Source: Aeromonas lusitana
GTDB lineage: Bacteria; Pseudomonadota; Gammaproteobacteria; Enterobacterales; Aeromonadaceae
DNA length: 64,000 nucleotides
Assembly (NCBI RefSeq): GCF_002812985.1
Contig: NZ_PGCP01000001.1
Location: forward strand, 1 to 64,000
Direction: 5' to 3'
Below are positions 17,878 through 27,528 of the stretch, one piece after another (positions within the stretch are counted from its first letter, which is position 1; each line of letters begins with the position of its first letter). The translations under genes were made by a program, and so were the position numbers. The notes under the pieces are model-generated. The model was not told the DNA's origin and ran no database searches. It saw only the letters and a list, made by a program, of their open reading frames with translations.

Positions 17878-18085
17878 ATGAATGGCGTCCAGATGTTGCA
17901 AAAAGAAGACAACTCGCTGCCGATGGGCTCCGGCAGCCAGTGAAAGTGGCGCTATTCTAGCGGCGGCAGAGAATTTCACCAGCCCGGCGCAATGCGGTGT
18001 GTCGGCCTGATTTCCCAGCCGCCTGATGCATCCAGCGCCCAACCCTGGCTACAATGGCCAGACATACATCCAGGGAGTCGTTACC

Positions 18086-18400
18086 GTGAGCATGCAACAA
18101 CAGATCGAGGCCAAGCTGGCCGCCGCCTTGTCCCCCAGCCATCTGGAGGTGATCAACGAAAGCTATATGCACAGGGTGGAGCCGGGCTCCGAGAGCCACT
18201 TCAAGGTCATAGTCGTGAGCCAGGCCTTCGAGGGGCAGCGCCTGCTGGGGCGCCATCGCCAGGTCAACGGTATATTGGCAGAAGAACTGGCGGGTGCCAT
18301 TCATGCGTTGGCACTGCATACCTATACCGAAGCTGAATGGCAACAGCGGGAACAGGCCCCCAAAACCCCGAGTTGCGTCAGTAAATCCCCCTTTGCCTGA
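18086..18400 (+). CDS. bolA: BolA-family protein
   Basis: A 104-residue BolA protein. It has a KH-like fold with the conserved [21 protein letters not shown] segment and the His-containing GRHRQVN turn (positions 50-70). BolA partners monothiol glutaredoxins in Fe-S cluster trafficking and affects envelope and stress gene expression in E. coli. The GTG at 18086 is chosen for its distance from GGGAG; an ATG two codons later is the alternative. The Ser/Pro/Lys C-terminal tail is variable in the family. Location near yajG and ampG matches E. coli. Confidence 0.9.
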   Translation: MSMQQQIEAKLAAALSPSHLEVINESYMHRVEPGSESHFKVIVVSQAFEGQRLLGRHRQVNGILAEELAGAIHALALHTYTEAEWQQREQAPKTPSCVSKSPFA

Positions 18401-18835
18401 CTCTGTTGACCTTTTGATTACCTAATCTTCGACTAATTAACAAATTTATCACGAAAATGTCAGGTTTCGGGATCGCCCTCCTGAGCAGGGCGGGGGATGA
18501 CAGGGATTACTTTTTCTAATCATCAACCGCCTTGCACAAAACTACCTCCAATTAAGTATCAAAACAAAAAATCCTTTAAAACCACGGCTTGCAAGGGTGC
18601 TAGCGAAATATTCATTGAAGCTTAATTTTGTGATAGGGCGGGGATTTTCCCCAATTGGCGTGGCGGCTAACTCGTCTAAGGTGGTAAACTCAGGCGCTTT
18701 TGAATGATCCTGTATGTTGCTAATTTGTTTGTTTTTTCAGCAATTTGTCGCGATGTTGACGGGCTCATTCAACAACTCGTCGGGAGCTGTTTCCCGGCGC
18801 TAACCTGTCTTCCCTTAACGGTAGTGCAAGTGAGT
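18401..18835 (+). promoter_or_regulatory. Long intergenic region before the nqr operon
   Basis: About 435 bases without a convincing gene. A GC hairpin (CGCCCT...AGGGCG, 18473-18491) may end bolA transcription, though it lacks a T run. The middle is AT-rich, including a run of A near 18560. At 18641-18653, GGGGATTTTCCCC is a perfect dyad close to a likely nqr promoter. An in-frame extension of nqrA upstream to 18704 exists, but the conserved NqrA start is at 18836. The long leader suggests regulated transcription or leader RNA structure; I could not name an element. Confidence 0.4.
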
Positions 18836-20179
18836 ATGATTACAATTAAAAGAGGACTGGACATCCCCGTGCTGGGTGCTCCGGAGCAAGTAATCTACGA
18901 TGGCCCGGCCATCACCCGTGTTGCTACACTCGGCGAAGAGTTCGTGGGGATGCGTCCTACTATGTTTGTCAAAGTAGGTGATCGCGTCATTAAAGGTCAG
19001 GAGCTCTTCGAAGATAAGAAGAATCCCGGCGTTAAATTCACGGCTCCTGCCACAGGTGTAGTTTCTGAGATCAACCGTGGTGCCAAGCGTGTTCTGCAAT
19101 CTGTCGTCATCGATCTCGATGGCTCCGACGAGCAGGTAACCTTTGAACACTTTGCGTCTGCCGAGCTCGCACAGCTCGAGCGCAGCAAGGTGCAGGAGAT
19201 CCTGGTCGCGTCAGGTCAGTGGACCGCTCTGCGTACCCGTCCATTCAGCAAGGTGCCGGCCGTGGGTTCTACTCCGCGCGCCATCTTCGTCACCGCCATG
19301 GACACCAACCCGCTGGCCGCAAGTAGCGATCTGATCATCAAGGAACAGGCCCAGGCCTTCCTGGATGGTCTGGCCGTGCTGAGCCGCCTGACCGATGGCA
19401 CTGTTCACGTCTGCAAGGGCGAAGCCAGCCTGCCGCACGCCTCCCTGGCACAGGTCAAGGAAGCCGTGTTTGTCGGTCCGCACCCTGCCGGTCTGCCGGG
19501 CACCCACATCCACTTCCTGGACCCGGTCGGTGCCAAGAAAGTGCAGTGGCACATCAACTATCAAGATGTCATCGCCTACGGCAAGCTGTTCACCACGGGT
19601 CAGATCTTTACCGACAAGGTGATCTCCCTGGCCGGTCCGAACGTGGTCAAGCCACGCCTGCTGCGCACCCGCATGGGCGCCTGCATCAGCCAGCTGACCA
19701 ACAACGAGCTGCGCGCAGATGAAAACCGTGTCATCTCAGGTTCCATCCTGGGTGGTGCCAAGGCCGAAGGGGTGCATGACTACCTGGGCCGTTACCACAA
19801 CCAGGTGAGCGTGCTGGGCGAAGGGCGTGAGAAAGAGTTCCTGGGTTGGGTCAATCCCAGCGCCAACAAGTTCTCCATCACCCGTACCACCCTCTCTCAC
19901 CTGATGAAGGGCAAACTCATCAACTTCACTACCACCACCAACGGTAGTGATCGCTCCATGGTGCCTATCGGCAACTACGAGCGCGTGATGCCGCTCGACA
20001 TTCTGCCGACCCTGCTGCTGCGGGATCTGGTCTCCGGCGATAGCGACAGCGCGCAAGCGCTCGGCTGCCTGGAGCTGGATGAGGAAGATCTAGCGCTCTG
20101 TACCTTCGTCTGCCCCGGCAAGACCGAATACGGCCCGATCTTGCGTGAGTGCCTGACCAAGATAGAACTGGAAGGTTAA
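18836..20179 (+). CDS. nqrA: Na+-translocating NADH:quinone reductase subunit A
   Basis: The 447-residue peripheral subunit of the six-subunit sodium pump that oxidises NADH, reduces ubiquinone and exports Na+. It starts [18 protein letters not shown], the typical NqrA N-terminus, with the GLDIP and [10 protein letters not shown] (biotinyl/lipoyl-like hairpin) segments. NqrA carries no redox cofactor but contributes to the quinone site and stabilises NqrB. The ATG at 18836 is chosen by family; its ribosome site (AAGTGAG) is weak. It opens the operon, with nqrB starting 3 bases after the stop. Confidence 0.97.
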   Translation: MITIKRGLDIPVLGAPEQVIYDGPAITRVATLGEEFVGMRPTMFVKVGDRVIKGQELFEDKKNPGVKFTAPATGVVSEINRGAKRVLQSVVIDLDGSDEQVTFEHFASAELAQLERSKVQEILVASGQWTALRTRPFSKVPAVGSTPRAIFVTAMDTNPLAASSDLIIKEQAQAFLDGLAVLSRLTDGTVHVCKGEASLPHASLAQVKEAVFVGPHPAGLPGTHIHFLDPVGAKKVQWHINYQDVIAYGKLFTTGQIFTDKVISLAGPNVVKPRLLRTRMGACISQLTNNELRADENRVISGSILGGAKAEGVHDYLGRYHNQVSVLGEGREKEFLGWVNPSANKFSITRTTLSHLMKGKLINFTTTTNGSDRSMVPIGNYERVMPLDILPTLLLRDLVSGDSDSAQALGCLELDEEDLALCTFVCPGKTEYGPILRECLTKIELEG

Positions 20180-20182
20180 GCG

Positions 20183-21412
20183 ATGAGTTTCAAGCAACTT
20201 CTTGAAAATATGGAACATCACTTCGAGCCGGGCGGCAAGTACGCTAAGTACTATGCCCTGTTTGAAGCGGCGTACACCCTGTTTTATACCCCCGGGTCCG
20301 TGACCCGCAATGCCTCCCACGTCCGTGATGCGATCGATCTGAAGCGCATGATGATCATGGTGTGGCTGGCCGTGTTCCCGGCCATGTTCTGGGGCATGTA
20401 CAACGTCGGCAACCAGTCCATCGCCGCCATCGCCCATATGGGCTCGGCTGCCGGTGCTGATACCTGGCAATACACCATCGCCACCCTGCTGGGTGCCTCG
20501 CTGGATCCGGCCGTGGCCGGCATCGGCAGCAAGATGCTGATCGGTGCGGCTCACTTCCTGCCCATCTACCTGACCGTGTTCCTGGTCGGTGGCTTCTGGG
20601 AAGTGCTGTTCGCCATGGTGCGCAAGCACGAGATCAACGAAGGCTTCTTCGTGACCTCCATCCTGTTCGCCCTGATAGTGCCGCCCGAGCTGCCCCTGTG
20701 GCAAGCCGCGCTCGGCATCACCTTCGGCGTGGTGCTGGCCAAGGAAGTGTTCGGTGGTACCGGCAAGAACTTCCTGAACCCGGCCCTTGCGGGTCGTGCG
20801 TTCCTGTTCTTCGCCTACCCTGGCCAGATCTCCGGCGACGCCGTCTGGGTGGCCGTTGACGGCTTCTCCGGCGCGACTGCCCTGAGCCAATGGGCGCAAG
20901 GCGGCCAGATGGCGCTGATCAACGGTGCGACCGGTCAGACCATCAGCTGGATGGATGCCTTCCTCGGCAACCTGCCAGGTTCCATCGGTGAAGTCTCCAC
21001 CCTGATGATCCTCATCGGTGCGGCCATGATCGTCTACATGCGGATCGCCTCCTGGCGCATCATCGCCGGTGTGATGATCGGTATGGTAGCCACCTCTTTG
21101 CTGTTCAACGTCATCGGTTCCGATACCAACCCCATGTTCAACATGCCGTGGCACTGGCATCTGGTGCTGGGCGGCTTCGCCTTTGGTATGGCATTCATGG
21201 CGACCGATCCGGTCTCCGCTGCCTTTACCAACAAGGGCAAGTGGTGGTACGGCGCCCTCATCGGCGTCATGGTAGTGCTGATCCGGGTGGTGAACCCCGC
21301 GTTCCCGGAAGGCATGATGTTGGCCATTCTGTTTGCGAACCTGTTTGCCCCCTTGTTTGACCATTTCGTGGCGCAGGCGAACATCAAGCGGAGGATCGCT
21401 CGTGGCGTTTAA
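20183..21412 (+). CDS. nqrB: Na+-translocating NADH:quinone reductase subunit B
   Basis: The main membrane subunit, 409 residues with about ten transmembrane helices, carrying the Na+ path, riboflavin and a covalent FMN. The flavinylation motif SGAT is visible ([10 protein letters not shown], Thr about 232), the residue modified by ApbE. The N-terminal amphipathic [18 protein letters not shown] is typical, as is [20 protein letters not shown]. nqrC begins before its stop (11-base overlap), indicating coupled translation. Confidence 0.97.
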   Translation: MSFKQLLENMEHHFEPGGKYAKYYALFEAAYTLFYTPGSVTRNASHVRDAIDLKRMMIMVWLAVFPAMFWGMYNVGNQSIAAIAHMGSAAGADTWQYTIATLLGASLDPAVAGIGSKMLIGAAHFLPIYLTVFLVGGFWEVLFAMVRKHEINEGFFVTSILFALIVPPELPLWQAALGITFGVVLAKEVFGGTGKNFLNPALAGRAFLFFAYPGQISGDAVWVAVDGFSGATALSQWAQGGQMALINGATGQTISWMDAFLGNLPGSIGEVSTLMILIGAAMIVYMRIASWRIIAGVMIGMVATSLLFNVIGSDTNPMFNMPWHWHLVLGGFAFGMAFMATDPVSAAFTNKGKWWYGALIGVMVVLIRVVNPAFPEGMMLAILFANLFAPLFDHFVAQANIKRRIARGV

Positions 21413-22190
21413 TAAAGACTCTACTATCGGCACCCTCAGCATTGTGACCGGTCTGTGTCTGGTGTGCTCCATCGTGGTCTCCGTGGCCGCCGTGGGTCTG
21501 CGCCCGGCCCAGCTGGAAAACAAGGCTCTGGACAAGCAAAGCAACATCCTGGCCGTGGCCGGTGTTGACGTCAGCAGCGTAGCCAAGCGTGATCTGGCCC
21601 AGTTGTATGGCAACAAGATTGAAGCGCGTCTGGTGGATTTGACTACCGGTGAGTTCGTTGACGGTGATGCTGACAACTTCGATACGAAGTTGGCAGCGAA
21701 AGATCCTGCCAAGAACATTCGTCTGGCCCCGGCCGACGACAAGGCTGGCCTGCGTCAGATCTCCAAACTGGTTCCCGTGTTCTTCGCCAAAGACGCCGAC
21801 GGCAAGGTCGACAACATCATTCTGCCGGTCTACGGCCAGGGTCTGTGGTCCACCATGTATGCCTTCGTCGCGGTCGCGGCCGATGGCCAGACCATCAAGG
21901 GCATCACTTACTATGATCACGGCGAAACCCCGGGTCTGGGCGGTGAGATCGAGAACCCGGCCTGGCGTGAGCTGTTCGTCGGCAAGAAGCTGTTCGATCA
22001 GGACGGCCAGCCGGCACTGCGAGTGATCAAGGGCCATGCTCCGGCAGGTTCCGAGCATGAGATCGATGGCCTGTCCGGCGCTACCCTGACCGGTAACGGC
22101 GTACAGCACACCTTCGAATTCTGGATGGGTCCCAAGGGCTTCGGTCCCTTCCTGGCCAAGGTACGTGCAGGAGAAATCAACAATGGCTGA
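21402..22190 (+). CDS. nqrC: Na+-translocating NADH:quinone reductase subunit C
   Basis: A 262-residue subunit with one N-terminal membrane helix (about 12-33) and a periplasmic FMN-binding domain. The covalent FMN site SGAT appears in [14 protein letters not shown] (Thr about 228). It starts with GTG at 21402, reading [20 protein letters not shown] upstream supports it, and longer frames to 21333 run inside nqrB. Overlaps nqrB by 11 and nqrD by 8 bases. Confidence 0.96.
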   Translation: MAFNKDSTIGTLSIVTGLCLVCSIVVSVAAVGLRPAQLENKALDKQSNILAVAGVDVSSVAKRDLAQLYGNKIEARLVDLTTGEFVDGDADNFDTKLAAKDPAKNIRLAPADDKAGLRQISKLVPVFFAKDADGKVDNIILPVYGQGLWSTMYAFVAVAADGQTIKGITYYDHGETPGLGGEIENPAWRELFVGKKLFDQDGQPALRVIKGHAPAGSEHEIDGLSGATLTGNGVQHTFEFWMGPKGFGPFLAKVRAGEINNG

Positions 22191-22815
22191 CAAGAGCGAA
22201 ATGAAAAAATTGCTGTTGACGCCTGTGCTCGGCAACAACCCCATCGCCTTGCAGGTGCTGGGTGTCTGTTCCGCGCTGGCCGTTACCAGCCAGATGAAGA
22301 CAGCGTTCGTGATGACGCTGGCCGTTACCGCGGTCACCGCCTTCTCCAACCTGTTCATCTCCCTGATCCGCAACCATATCCCGAACAGCGTGCGGATCAT
22401 CGCCCAGATGGCGGTGATCGCGTCCCTGGTTATCGTGGTTGACCAGGTGCTCAAGGCCTATGCCTATGACATCTCTAAGCAACTGTCGGTATTCGTGGGC
22501 CTCATCATCACCAACTGTATCGTGATGGGCCGTGCCGAAGCCTATGCCATGAAGAGCGCCCCGCTGCCCTCCTTCCTGGACGGTATCGGTAACGGTCTGG
22601 GCTATGGTGCCGTGCTGCTGGCCGTGGCCACGGTGCGCGAGATCCTGGGCTCAGGCACCTGGTTCGGCATCGAGCTGCTGCCGCTGGTGAACAACGGTGG
22701 CTGGTATGTGCCTAACGGCCTGCTGCTGCTGCCGCCGAGTGCATTCTTCATCATTGGTCTGATCATCTGGGGCGTACGCACCAAGGATCCCAAGCAGGTG
22801 GAGGCAAAGGATTAA
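22183..22815 (+). CDS. nqrD: Na+-translocating NADH:quinone reductase subunit D
   Basis: A 210-residue integral membrane protein with six predicted helices, one of the RnfA/RnfE-like pair (with NqrE) that holds an intramembrane [2Fe-2S] cluster. It shows [21 protein letters not shown] and the [16 protein letters not shown] segment. The Cys residues in GVCSAL and TNCIVMG are the cluster ligands expected from the family. The ATG at 22183 follows GGAGAAA and overlaps the nqrC stop. Confidence 0.96.
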   Translation: MADKSEMKKLLLTPVLGNNPIALQVLGVCSALAVTSQMKTAFVMTLAVTAVTAFSNLFISLIRNHIPNSVRIIAQMAVIASLVIVVDQVLKAYAYDISKQLSVFVGLIITNCIVMGRAEAYAMKSAPLPSFLDGIGNGLGYGAVLLAVATVREILGSGTWFGIELLPLVNNGGWYVPNGLLLLPPSAFFIIGLIIWGVRTKDPKQVEAKD

Positions 22816-22818
22816 GGT

Positions 22819-23415
22819 ATGGAACACTATCTGAGTCTGTTGATTCGTTCGATCTTCATCGAAAACCTGGCGCTCTCCTTCTTCCTGGGGATGTGTACCT
22901 TCCTGGCGGTGTCCAAGAAGGTCAAGACCGCCATGGGTCTGGGTATCGCCGTTATTGTGGTTCAGACCGTGGCCGTGCCGGCCAACAACCTGATCTACAA
23001 CTACGTGCTCAAAGACGGCGCCCTGGTACAGGGCCTGGACCTGAGCTTCCTGAGCTTCATCACCTTCATCGGGGTGATCGCGGCCCTGGTACAGATCCTG
23101 GAGATGGCGCTGGACAAGTATTTCCCCGCGCTCTACAACGCCCTGGGCATCTTCCTGCCGCTCATCACAGTGAACTGCGCCATCTTCGGTGGCGTCTCCT
23201 TCATGGTGCAGCGTGACTACAACTTCGTGGAGTCTGTGGTCTATGGGGTGGGCTCGGGTGCCGGTTGGATGCTGGCCATCGTGGCGATGGCAGGGATCCG
23301 CGAGAAGATGAAGTACTCCGATGTTCCCGAAGGCCTGCGCGGCCTTGGCATCACCTTCATCACCGCGGGTCTGATGGCGCTGGGCTTCATGTCCTTCTCT
23401 GGTATTTCCCTGTAA
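22819..23415 (+). CDS. nqrE: Na+-translocating NADH:quinone reductase subunit E
   Basis: A 198-residue, six-helix membrane protein homologous and inverted in topology to Nqr[16 protein letters not shown] and [13 protein letters not shown] carry the conserved Cys that complete the intramembrane iron-sulfur site. It begins 3 bases after nqrD and is followed by nqrF after a 17-base gap containing a GGAAAGGAAA ribosome site. Confidence 0.96.
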   Translation: MEHYLSLLIRSIFIENLALSFFLGMCTFLAVSKKVKTAMGLGIAVIVVQTVAVPANNLIYNYVLKDGALVQGLDLSFLSFITFIGVIAALVQILEMALDKYFPALYNALGIFLPLITVNCAIFGGVSFMVQRDYNFVESVVYGVGSGAGWMLAIVAMAGIREKMKYSDVPEGLRGLGITFITAGLMALGFMSFSGISL

Positions 23416-23432
23416 TCGGAAAGGAAATATAG

Positions 23433-24656
23433 ATGGAAATTATTCTGGGTGTGGTCATGTTCACCGTGATCCTGCTGGCCCTGGTAGCAGTCATTCTGTT
23501 CGCCAAGTCCAAGCTGGTGACCGCGGGTGACGTGACAATCAGCATCAATGGCGACCCGGCCAAGGCTGTCACCAGCCCGGCGGGTGGCAAGCTGCTCGGC
23601 GTGTTGGCCGGCAGCGGTATCTTCGTCTCCTCCGCCTGCGGCGGCGGTGGCTCCTGTGGTCAGTGCAAGGTGCGGGTGAAGGCCGGCGGCGGCGATATCC
23701 TGCCGACCGAGCTGGATCACATCAGCAAGGGCGAGGCCCGTCACGGCGAGCGTCTGGCCTGCCAGGTCACTGTGCGTGGCGACATGGACATAGAGCTGCC
23801 GGAAGAGATCTTCGGCGTGAAGAAGTGGGACTGTACCGTCATCTCCAATGACAACAAGGCCACCTTCATCAAGGAGCTCAAGCTGCAGATCCCGGACGGC
23901 GAGAGCGTGCCGTTCCGCGCTGGTGGTTATATCCAGATCGAAGCCCCTGCACACCACGTGCAGTACAAAAACTTCGATATTCCAGAGGAATATCGCGGTG
24001 ATTGGGATCGCTTCAAGATCTTCGAACTGGAGTCCAAGGTGAATGAGCCGATCATTCGTGCCTACTCCATGGCCAACTATCCGGAAGAGTTCGGCATCAT
24101 CATGCTGAACGTGCGGATCGCGACTCCGCCGCCCAGCAACTGGACTGCCCCTCCCGGTCAGATGTCCTCCTACATCTTCAATCTGAAGGCGGGCGACAAG
24201 GTGACCATCTCCGGGCCGTTCGGTGAGTTCTTCGCCAAAGACACCGACGCCGAAATGGTGTTCATCGGTGGTGGTGCTGGCATGGCGCCGATGCGTTCCC
24301 ACATCTTCGATCAGCTGCGTCGCCTGAAGACCAAGCGCAAGATGAGCTTCTGGTACGGTGCCCGTTCCAAGCGCGAGATGTTCTATGTCGAAGACTTCGA
24401 CATGCTGGCCGCCGAGAACGACAACTTCCAGTGGCACGTCGCTCTGTCGGATCCGCAACCGGAAGACAACTGGGATGGCTATACTGGCTTCATCCACAAC
24501 GTCTTGTTCGAGAATTACCTCAAGAACCATGAGGCACCGGAAGATTGCGAGTTCTACATGTGCGGGCCTCCCGTCATGAACGCCGCAGTCATCAACATGC
24601 TGAAAAACCTCGGTGTTGAAGATGAAAACATCCTGTTGGATGACTTTGGTGGTTAA
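23433..24656 (+). CDS. nqrF: Na+-translocating NADH:quinone reductase subunit F
   Basis: The 407-residue electron entry subunit. One N-terminal membrane helix (2-25) is followed by a plant-type ferredoxin domain whose four [2Fe-2S] cysteines appear in [14 protein letters not shown] and RLACQV. The flavodoxin-reductase-like part has the FAD motif [11 protein letters not shown] and the NADH motif [11 protein letters not shown]; the C-terminal [11 protein letters not shown] segment is also typical. Oxidises cytoplasmic NADH and passes electrons to the membrane flavins. apbE starts 3 bases after its stop. Confidence 0.97.
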   Translation: MEIILGVVMFTVILLALVAVILFAKSKLVTAGDVTISINGDPAKAVTSPAGGKLLGVLAGSGIFVSSACGGGGSCGQCKVRVKAGGGDILPTELDHISKGEARHGERLACQVTVRGDMDIELPEEIFGVKKWDCTVISNDNKATFIKELKLQIPDGESVPFRAGGYIQIEAPAHHVQYKNFDIPEEYRGDWDRFKIFELESKVNEPIIRAYSMANYPEEFGIIMLNVRIATPPPSNWTAPPGQMSSYIFNLKAGDKVTISGPFGEFFAKDTDAEMVFIGGGAGMAPMRSHIFDQLRRLKTKRKMSFWYGARSKREMFYVEDFDMLAAENDNFQWHVALSDPQPEDNWDGYTGFIHNVLFENYLKNHEAPEDCEFYMCGPPVMNAAVINMLKNLGVEDENILLDDFGG

Positions 24657-24659
24657 TCC

Positions 24660-25697
24660 ATGCACAGTGTTGTAAAGACCTGGCTAGCCTTCGGGCTAGC
24701 CTTTTTCATGACTGGGTGCGGTCAGGAAACGGTCCAATCCAAACCGGAGATCCACATCACCGGTAGCACCATGGGTACCTATTACTCCATCAAGGTGGCG
24801 GACGGTGCCGTCAAGGATGCGGCCAAGTTGCAAGCGGAGGTCGATGTCCTGCTGGAGCGGGTCAACGATCAGATGTCTACCTACAGACCCGATTCCGAGC
24901 TGTCACGCTTCAACCAGCACAAGGGCAACACCCCTGTGGTGGTCTCCCGCGATACCGCGCGGGTGGTGACCGAGGCCATTCACATTGGCCGCGAGAGCCG
25001 TGGCGCGCTGGACGTGACCGTGGGTCCCCTGGTCAATCTGTGGGGCTTTGGTCCGGATGCCAAGCCGACCAAGGTGCCGTCCGATGAGTTGATCAATCAG
25101 ACTCGCCAGAAGACCGGGCTCGGCAACCTGCATGTGGTGACCTCAGCTGACGCGGATACCCTGCAAAAAGACATCCCGGATCTCTACGTGGATCTCTCCG
25201 CCATCGCCAAGGGCTTTGGGGTGGACAAGGTGGCCGAGTACCTGGAATCCCTGGGCTCGCGCAACTATCTGGTGGAGATCGGCGGTGAGCTGCGCATCAA
25301 CGGCGTCAACGGCAAGGGCCACCCCTGGCGGGTCGCCATCGAGAAGCCGACCGCCAATGCCGGCTCGGTGCAGGAGGTGATACTGCCGGGGGACAATGGC
25401 GTCGCCACCTCGGGCGAGTATCGCAACTACTACGAGATGGATGGCAAGCGCTTCTCCCACACCATAGATCCGGTGACGGGCAAGCCCATCCAGCATCGCC
25501 TGGTGTCGGTGACCGTGATCAACCCCTCCTGCATGACAGCAGACGGGTTGGCGACCGTGTTCATGGTGATGGGACCAGAGAAGAGCCTGGCCTATGCCAA
25601 GGAGCGGGGCATCGCTATTTTCATCATCACCAAGACGGATGATGGCTTCGAAGAGGCGTACTCGGATGCCTTCAAGCCATTTTTAGTGAAAAAGTAA
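24660..25697 (+). CDS. apbE: FAD:protein FMN transferase (flavin-attaching lipoprotein)
   Basis: A 345-residue periplasmic lipoprotein that transfers FMN from FAD to the Thr of SGAT motifs in NqrB and NqrC. The N-terminal signal with lipobox MTGC (Cys about 17) precedes ITGSTMGTYYSIKV, DVTVGPLVNLWGFGP, DLSAIAKGFGVDKVA and HTIDPVTGKPI, the conserved ApbE blocks. Placement directly behind nqrF fits its substrate. Unusually, codons 8-16 coincide with a full intrinsic terminator (24682-24706). Read-through may therefore depend on translation of apbE. Confidence 0.95.
   Translation: MHSVVKTWLAFGLAFFMTGCGQETVQSKPEIHITGSTMGTYYSIKVADGAVKDAAKLQAEVDVLLERVNDQMSTYRPDSELSRFNQHKGNTPVVVSRDTARVVTEAIHIGRESRGALDVTVGPLVNLWGFGPDAKPTKVPSDELINQTRQKTGLGNLHVVTSADADTLQKDIPDLYVDLSAIAKGFGVDKVAEYLESLGSRNYLVEIGGELRINGVNGKGHPWRVAIEKPTANAGSVQEVILPGDNGVATSGEYRNYYEMDGKRFSHTIDPVTGKPIQHRLVSVTVINPSCMTADGLATVFMVMGPEKSLAYAKERGIAIFIITKTDDGFEEAYSDAFKPFLVKK
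24682..24706 (+). terminator. Intrinsic terminator-like hairpin inside the apbE signal-peptide codons
   Basis: GGCTAGCC-TTCG-GGCTAGCC followed by TTTTT. The 8-bp stem is perfect, closed by the very stable C(UUCG)G loop, and directly followed by U5. It begins 22 bases into apbE and encodes LAFGLAFF. It should reduce transcription beyond nqrF unless a translating ribosome covers it. The structure is seen; its effect is inferred. Confidence 0.7.
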
Positions 25698-25776
25698 GAG
25701 ATGGTGGTCGTCAGGTCGGGCACAGCTGCCTTGGCTTCCATGAGCCGTCTCGGGTTAAACAGTAAGGGTTGATAAC

Positions 25777-26001
25777 ATGCAGATTTTTCTGATTACCTTC
25801 GGGGTGTTTCTGGCGGTGGTGATGGCCATGGCCATCGGCTACATCTTCCAGAAGAAGACCATCTCCGGCTCCTGTGGGGGCCTCGGCACCATAGGGATCG
25901 AAAAGGAGTGTGATTGCCCGGAACCCTGCGATAACCGCAAGAAGAAGATGGCCAAGGAAGAGGCCCGTCGCAAGATGCTGACCGATAATCGCATCATCTG
26001 A
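25777..26001 (+). CDS. nqrM: NqrM, Na+-NQR maturation factor (DUF539)
   Basis: A 74-residue protein with an N-terminal membrane helix (about 3-25) and a Cys-rich segment SCGGLGTIGIEKECDCPEPC. This is the four-Cys signature of NqrM, required for iron delivery to the NqrD/NqrE site in Vibrio. The Lys/Arg-rich tail is cytoplasmic. It lies behind apbE after a 79-base gap, and a strong terminator follows, closing the nqr locus. Confidence 0.93.
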   Translation: MQIFLITFGVFLAVVMAMAIGYIFQKKTISGSCGGLGTIGIEKECDCPEPCDNRKKKMAKEEARRKMLTDNRII

Positions 26002-26021
26002 TCCTGCGTCATACCCGATGC

Positions 26022-26067
26022 AAGCGAGCCGACCCATGTGTTGAATCAAGGGTCGGCTCGCTTTTTT
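26022..26067 (+). terminator. Intrinsic terminator after nqrM
   Basis: A 14-bp stem (AAGCGAGCCGACCC and its complement GGGTCGGCTCGCTT), a 14-base loop, then a T6 run. It ends the nqr operon; the converging small gene at 26074 starts its stop region just beyond. Confidence 0.9.
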
Positions 26068-26073
26068 ATGGCC

Positions 26074-26280
26074 TCAGTAGTCGTATTGCTGGCAGGATTT
26101 TTTACGAAACTCATCCTTGCGGCGCGCCAGCTCCTCCCGGGTTCCCAGCTCGTCCCCCTGTACTATGGCTTTTTCCAGTATCTCGATACGATCGAACAGC
26201 CAGCTGCACTCGGCGGTCGGGTAATCCTTGCTCATTCCCGTGAGCGGCAACAGGCAGAGCCCCAGCCAGATTGCTTTCAT
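26074..26280 (-). CDS. Small exported protein of unknown function
   Basis: A 68-residue protein with a hydrophobic N-terminus (MKAIWLGLCLLPLTGMS) resembling a Sec signal peptide, and a charged mature part of about 50 residues with two Cys (AECSW near the front, KKSCQQYDY at the end) that could form a disulfide. Very strong ribosome site AAGGAGGAGGAAGG before the ATG at 26280. I recognise no family. It converges on the nqrM terminator. Confidence 0.65.
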   Translation of the reverse strand: MKAIWLGLCLLPLTGMSKDYPTAECSWLFDRIEILEKAIVQGDELGTREELARRKDEFRKKSCQQYDY

Positions 26281-26389
26281 CCTTCCTCCTCCTTGAGTCT
26301 CATAGGGATGGTGCCTTAGCAGTCTATATCCCTCCCGTGCCCCCGTGACTGGCAGAAATAGCAGGGCTGGGGTAGCATGGAGATGTTTC

Positions 26390-26405
26390 CTGTCTATTTA
26401 TACAG
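26390..26405. promoter_or_regulatory. LexA (SOS) box before dinB
   Basis: CTGT-CTATTTAT-ACAG is a perfect CTGT-N8-ACAG LexA operator with the AT-rich centre typical of strong E. coli boxes. It ends only 4 bases before the predicted dinB start, so bound LexA would cover the promoter/start region. Confidence 0.85.
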
Positions 26406-26409
26406 TGGT

Positions 26410-27462
26410 ATGCGCAAGATCATTCACATCGACATGGACTGCTTCTTCGCCGCGGTGGAGATGCGGGACAACCCGGCCTTGAAGGAGGTGCCGCTCGCCA
26501 TCGGTGGCTCCTCCGATCGGCGCGGCGTCATCTCCACCTGCAACTATGTGGCGCGCCGCTTCGGGGTGCGCTCCGCCATGCCGAGCGGCCTGGCCATGAA
26601 GCTCTGCCCGCCGCTGGTGCTGCTGCCGGGGCGAATGGCGGTCTACAAGGAAGTCTCCCGCCAGCTGCGCGCCATCTTCCTGCGCTACACCGAACTGGTG
26701 GAGCCCCTCTCCCTCGACGAAGCCTACCTGGATGTGACCGACAGCCCCCACTGCGGCGGCAGCGCGACCCGGATGGCGGCCGAGATCCGCGCAGCCATCG
26801 CCGCCGAGCTTGGGCTGACCGCCTCCGCCGGGGTGGCGCCGAACAAGTTTCTGGCCAAGCTCGCCTCCGAGCAGCGCAAACCGGACGGCCTGTTCGTGAT
26901 AATACCGCAGGAGGTGGATGAGTTTGTGCGCCAGCTGCCCCTTGGCAAGCTGCCCGGCATCGGCCGCAAGACCGCCGATCGGCTGGAGTCCCAGGGGCTC
27001 TACTCCTGCGAGGACGCCAGAGCCATGAGCAATGAAGAGCTGGTCGCCCGCTTCGGCAAGCTGGGGGAGATGCTGACGGGCCGCATCTGGGGTCATGACG
27101 ATCAGCCGGTGCAGGCTCACAGGGTACGCAAGAGCGTCGGGGTGGAGACCACCCTTAGCAGCGACGTGCTGGACGAGGATGCCTGCTGGGCCGTGCTGAG
27201 CCGGCTCATCCCGGAGCTGGAGCTGCGCTTTGCCAAGGCCTGCCCCGCCGAGATGCTGATGGGGCAGGGGATCAAGCTGAAGTTCGCCGATTTTCAGCAG
27301 ACCACAGTCTATCGCAAGGGCAGTTATCAGGCCGCCCGCTTCCACGATCTGTTGCACGAAGGGCTGCAACGGGCTCAAGGAAAACCCATTCGCCTGCTCG
27401 GTCTGGTGGTGGGGCTGCCGAGTGCCGGCGAGATCAATCAACTTAGCCTGGATCTGAGCTGA
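26410..27462 (+). CDS. dinB: DNA polymerase IV (Y-family, translesion)
   Basis: A 350-residue error-prone polymerase. It begins MRKIIHIDMDCFFAAVEMRDN, with the metal-binding Asp residues of HIDMDCF and the second site SLDEAYLDV (Asp-Glu). The thumb helix-hairpin-helix LPGIGRKTADRL and the little-finger domain follow. The C-terminal QLSLDL motif is the beta-clamp-binding peptide. The ATG at 26410 is chosen by homology, though the LexA box leaves no room for a normal ribosome site. An in-frame ATG at 26377 gives 11 extra residues and would put the box inside the coding region. Confidence 0.93.
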   Translation: MRKIIHIDMDCFFAAVEMRDNPALKEVPLAIGGSSDRRGVISTCNYVARRFGVRSAMPSGLAMKLCPPLVLLPGRMAVYKEVSRQLRAIFLRYTELVEPLSLDEAYLDVTDSPHCGGSATRMAAEIRAAIAAELGLTASAGVAPNKFLAKLASEQRKPDGLFVIIPQEVDEFVRQLPLGKLPGIGRKTADRLESQGLYSCEDARAMSNEELVARFGKLGEMLTGRIWGHDDQPVQAHRVRKSVGVETTLSSDVLDEDACWAVLSRLIPELELRFAKACPAEMLMGQGIKLKFADFQQTTVYRKGSYQAARFHDLLHEGLQRAQGKPIRLLGLVVGLPSAGEINQLSLDLS

Positions 27463-27528
27463 TTTAGTTAAGTTTCTGTTTCCAAATCCGATACAGTGGT
27501 TACATCTGTAGAAGTTAGGAAATCATGC

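Noticed and set aside
20090-21742. Minus-strand frame of 550 codons over nqrB
   Set aside because: His/Gln/Gly-rich shadow product; nqrB motifs are certain on the other strand.
26349-26364. Second LexA-like box CTGG-N8-GCAG before dinB
   Set aside because: Both half-sites differ from CTGT/ACAG at key positions; not listed as a feature.
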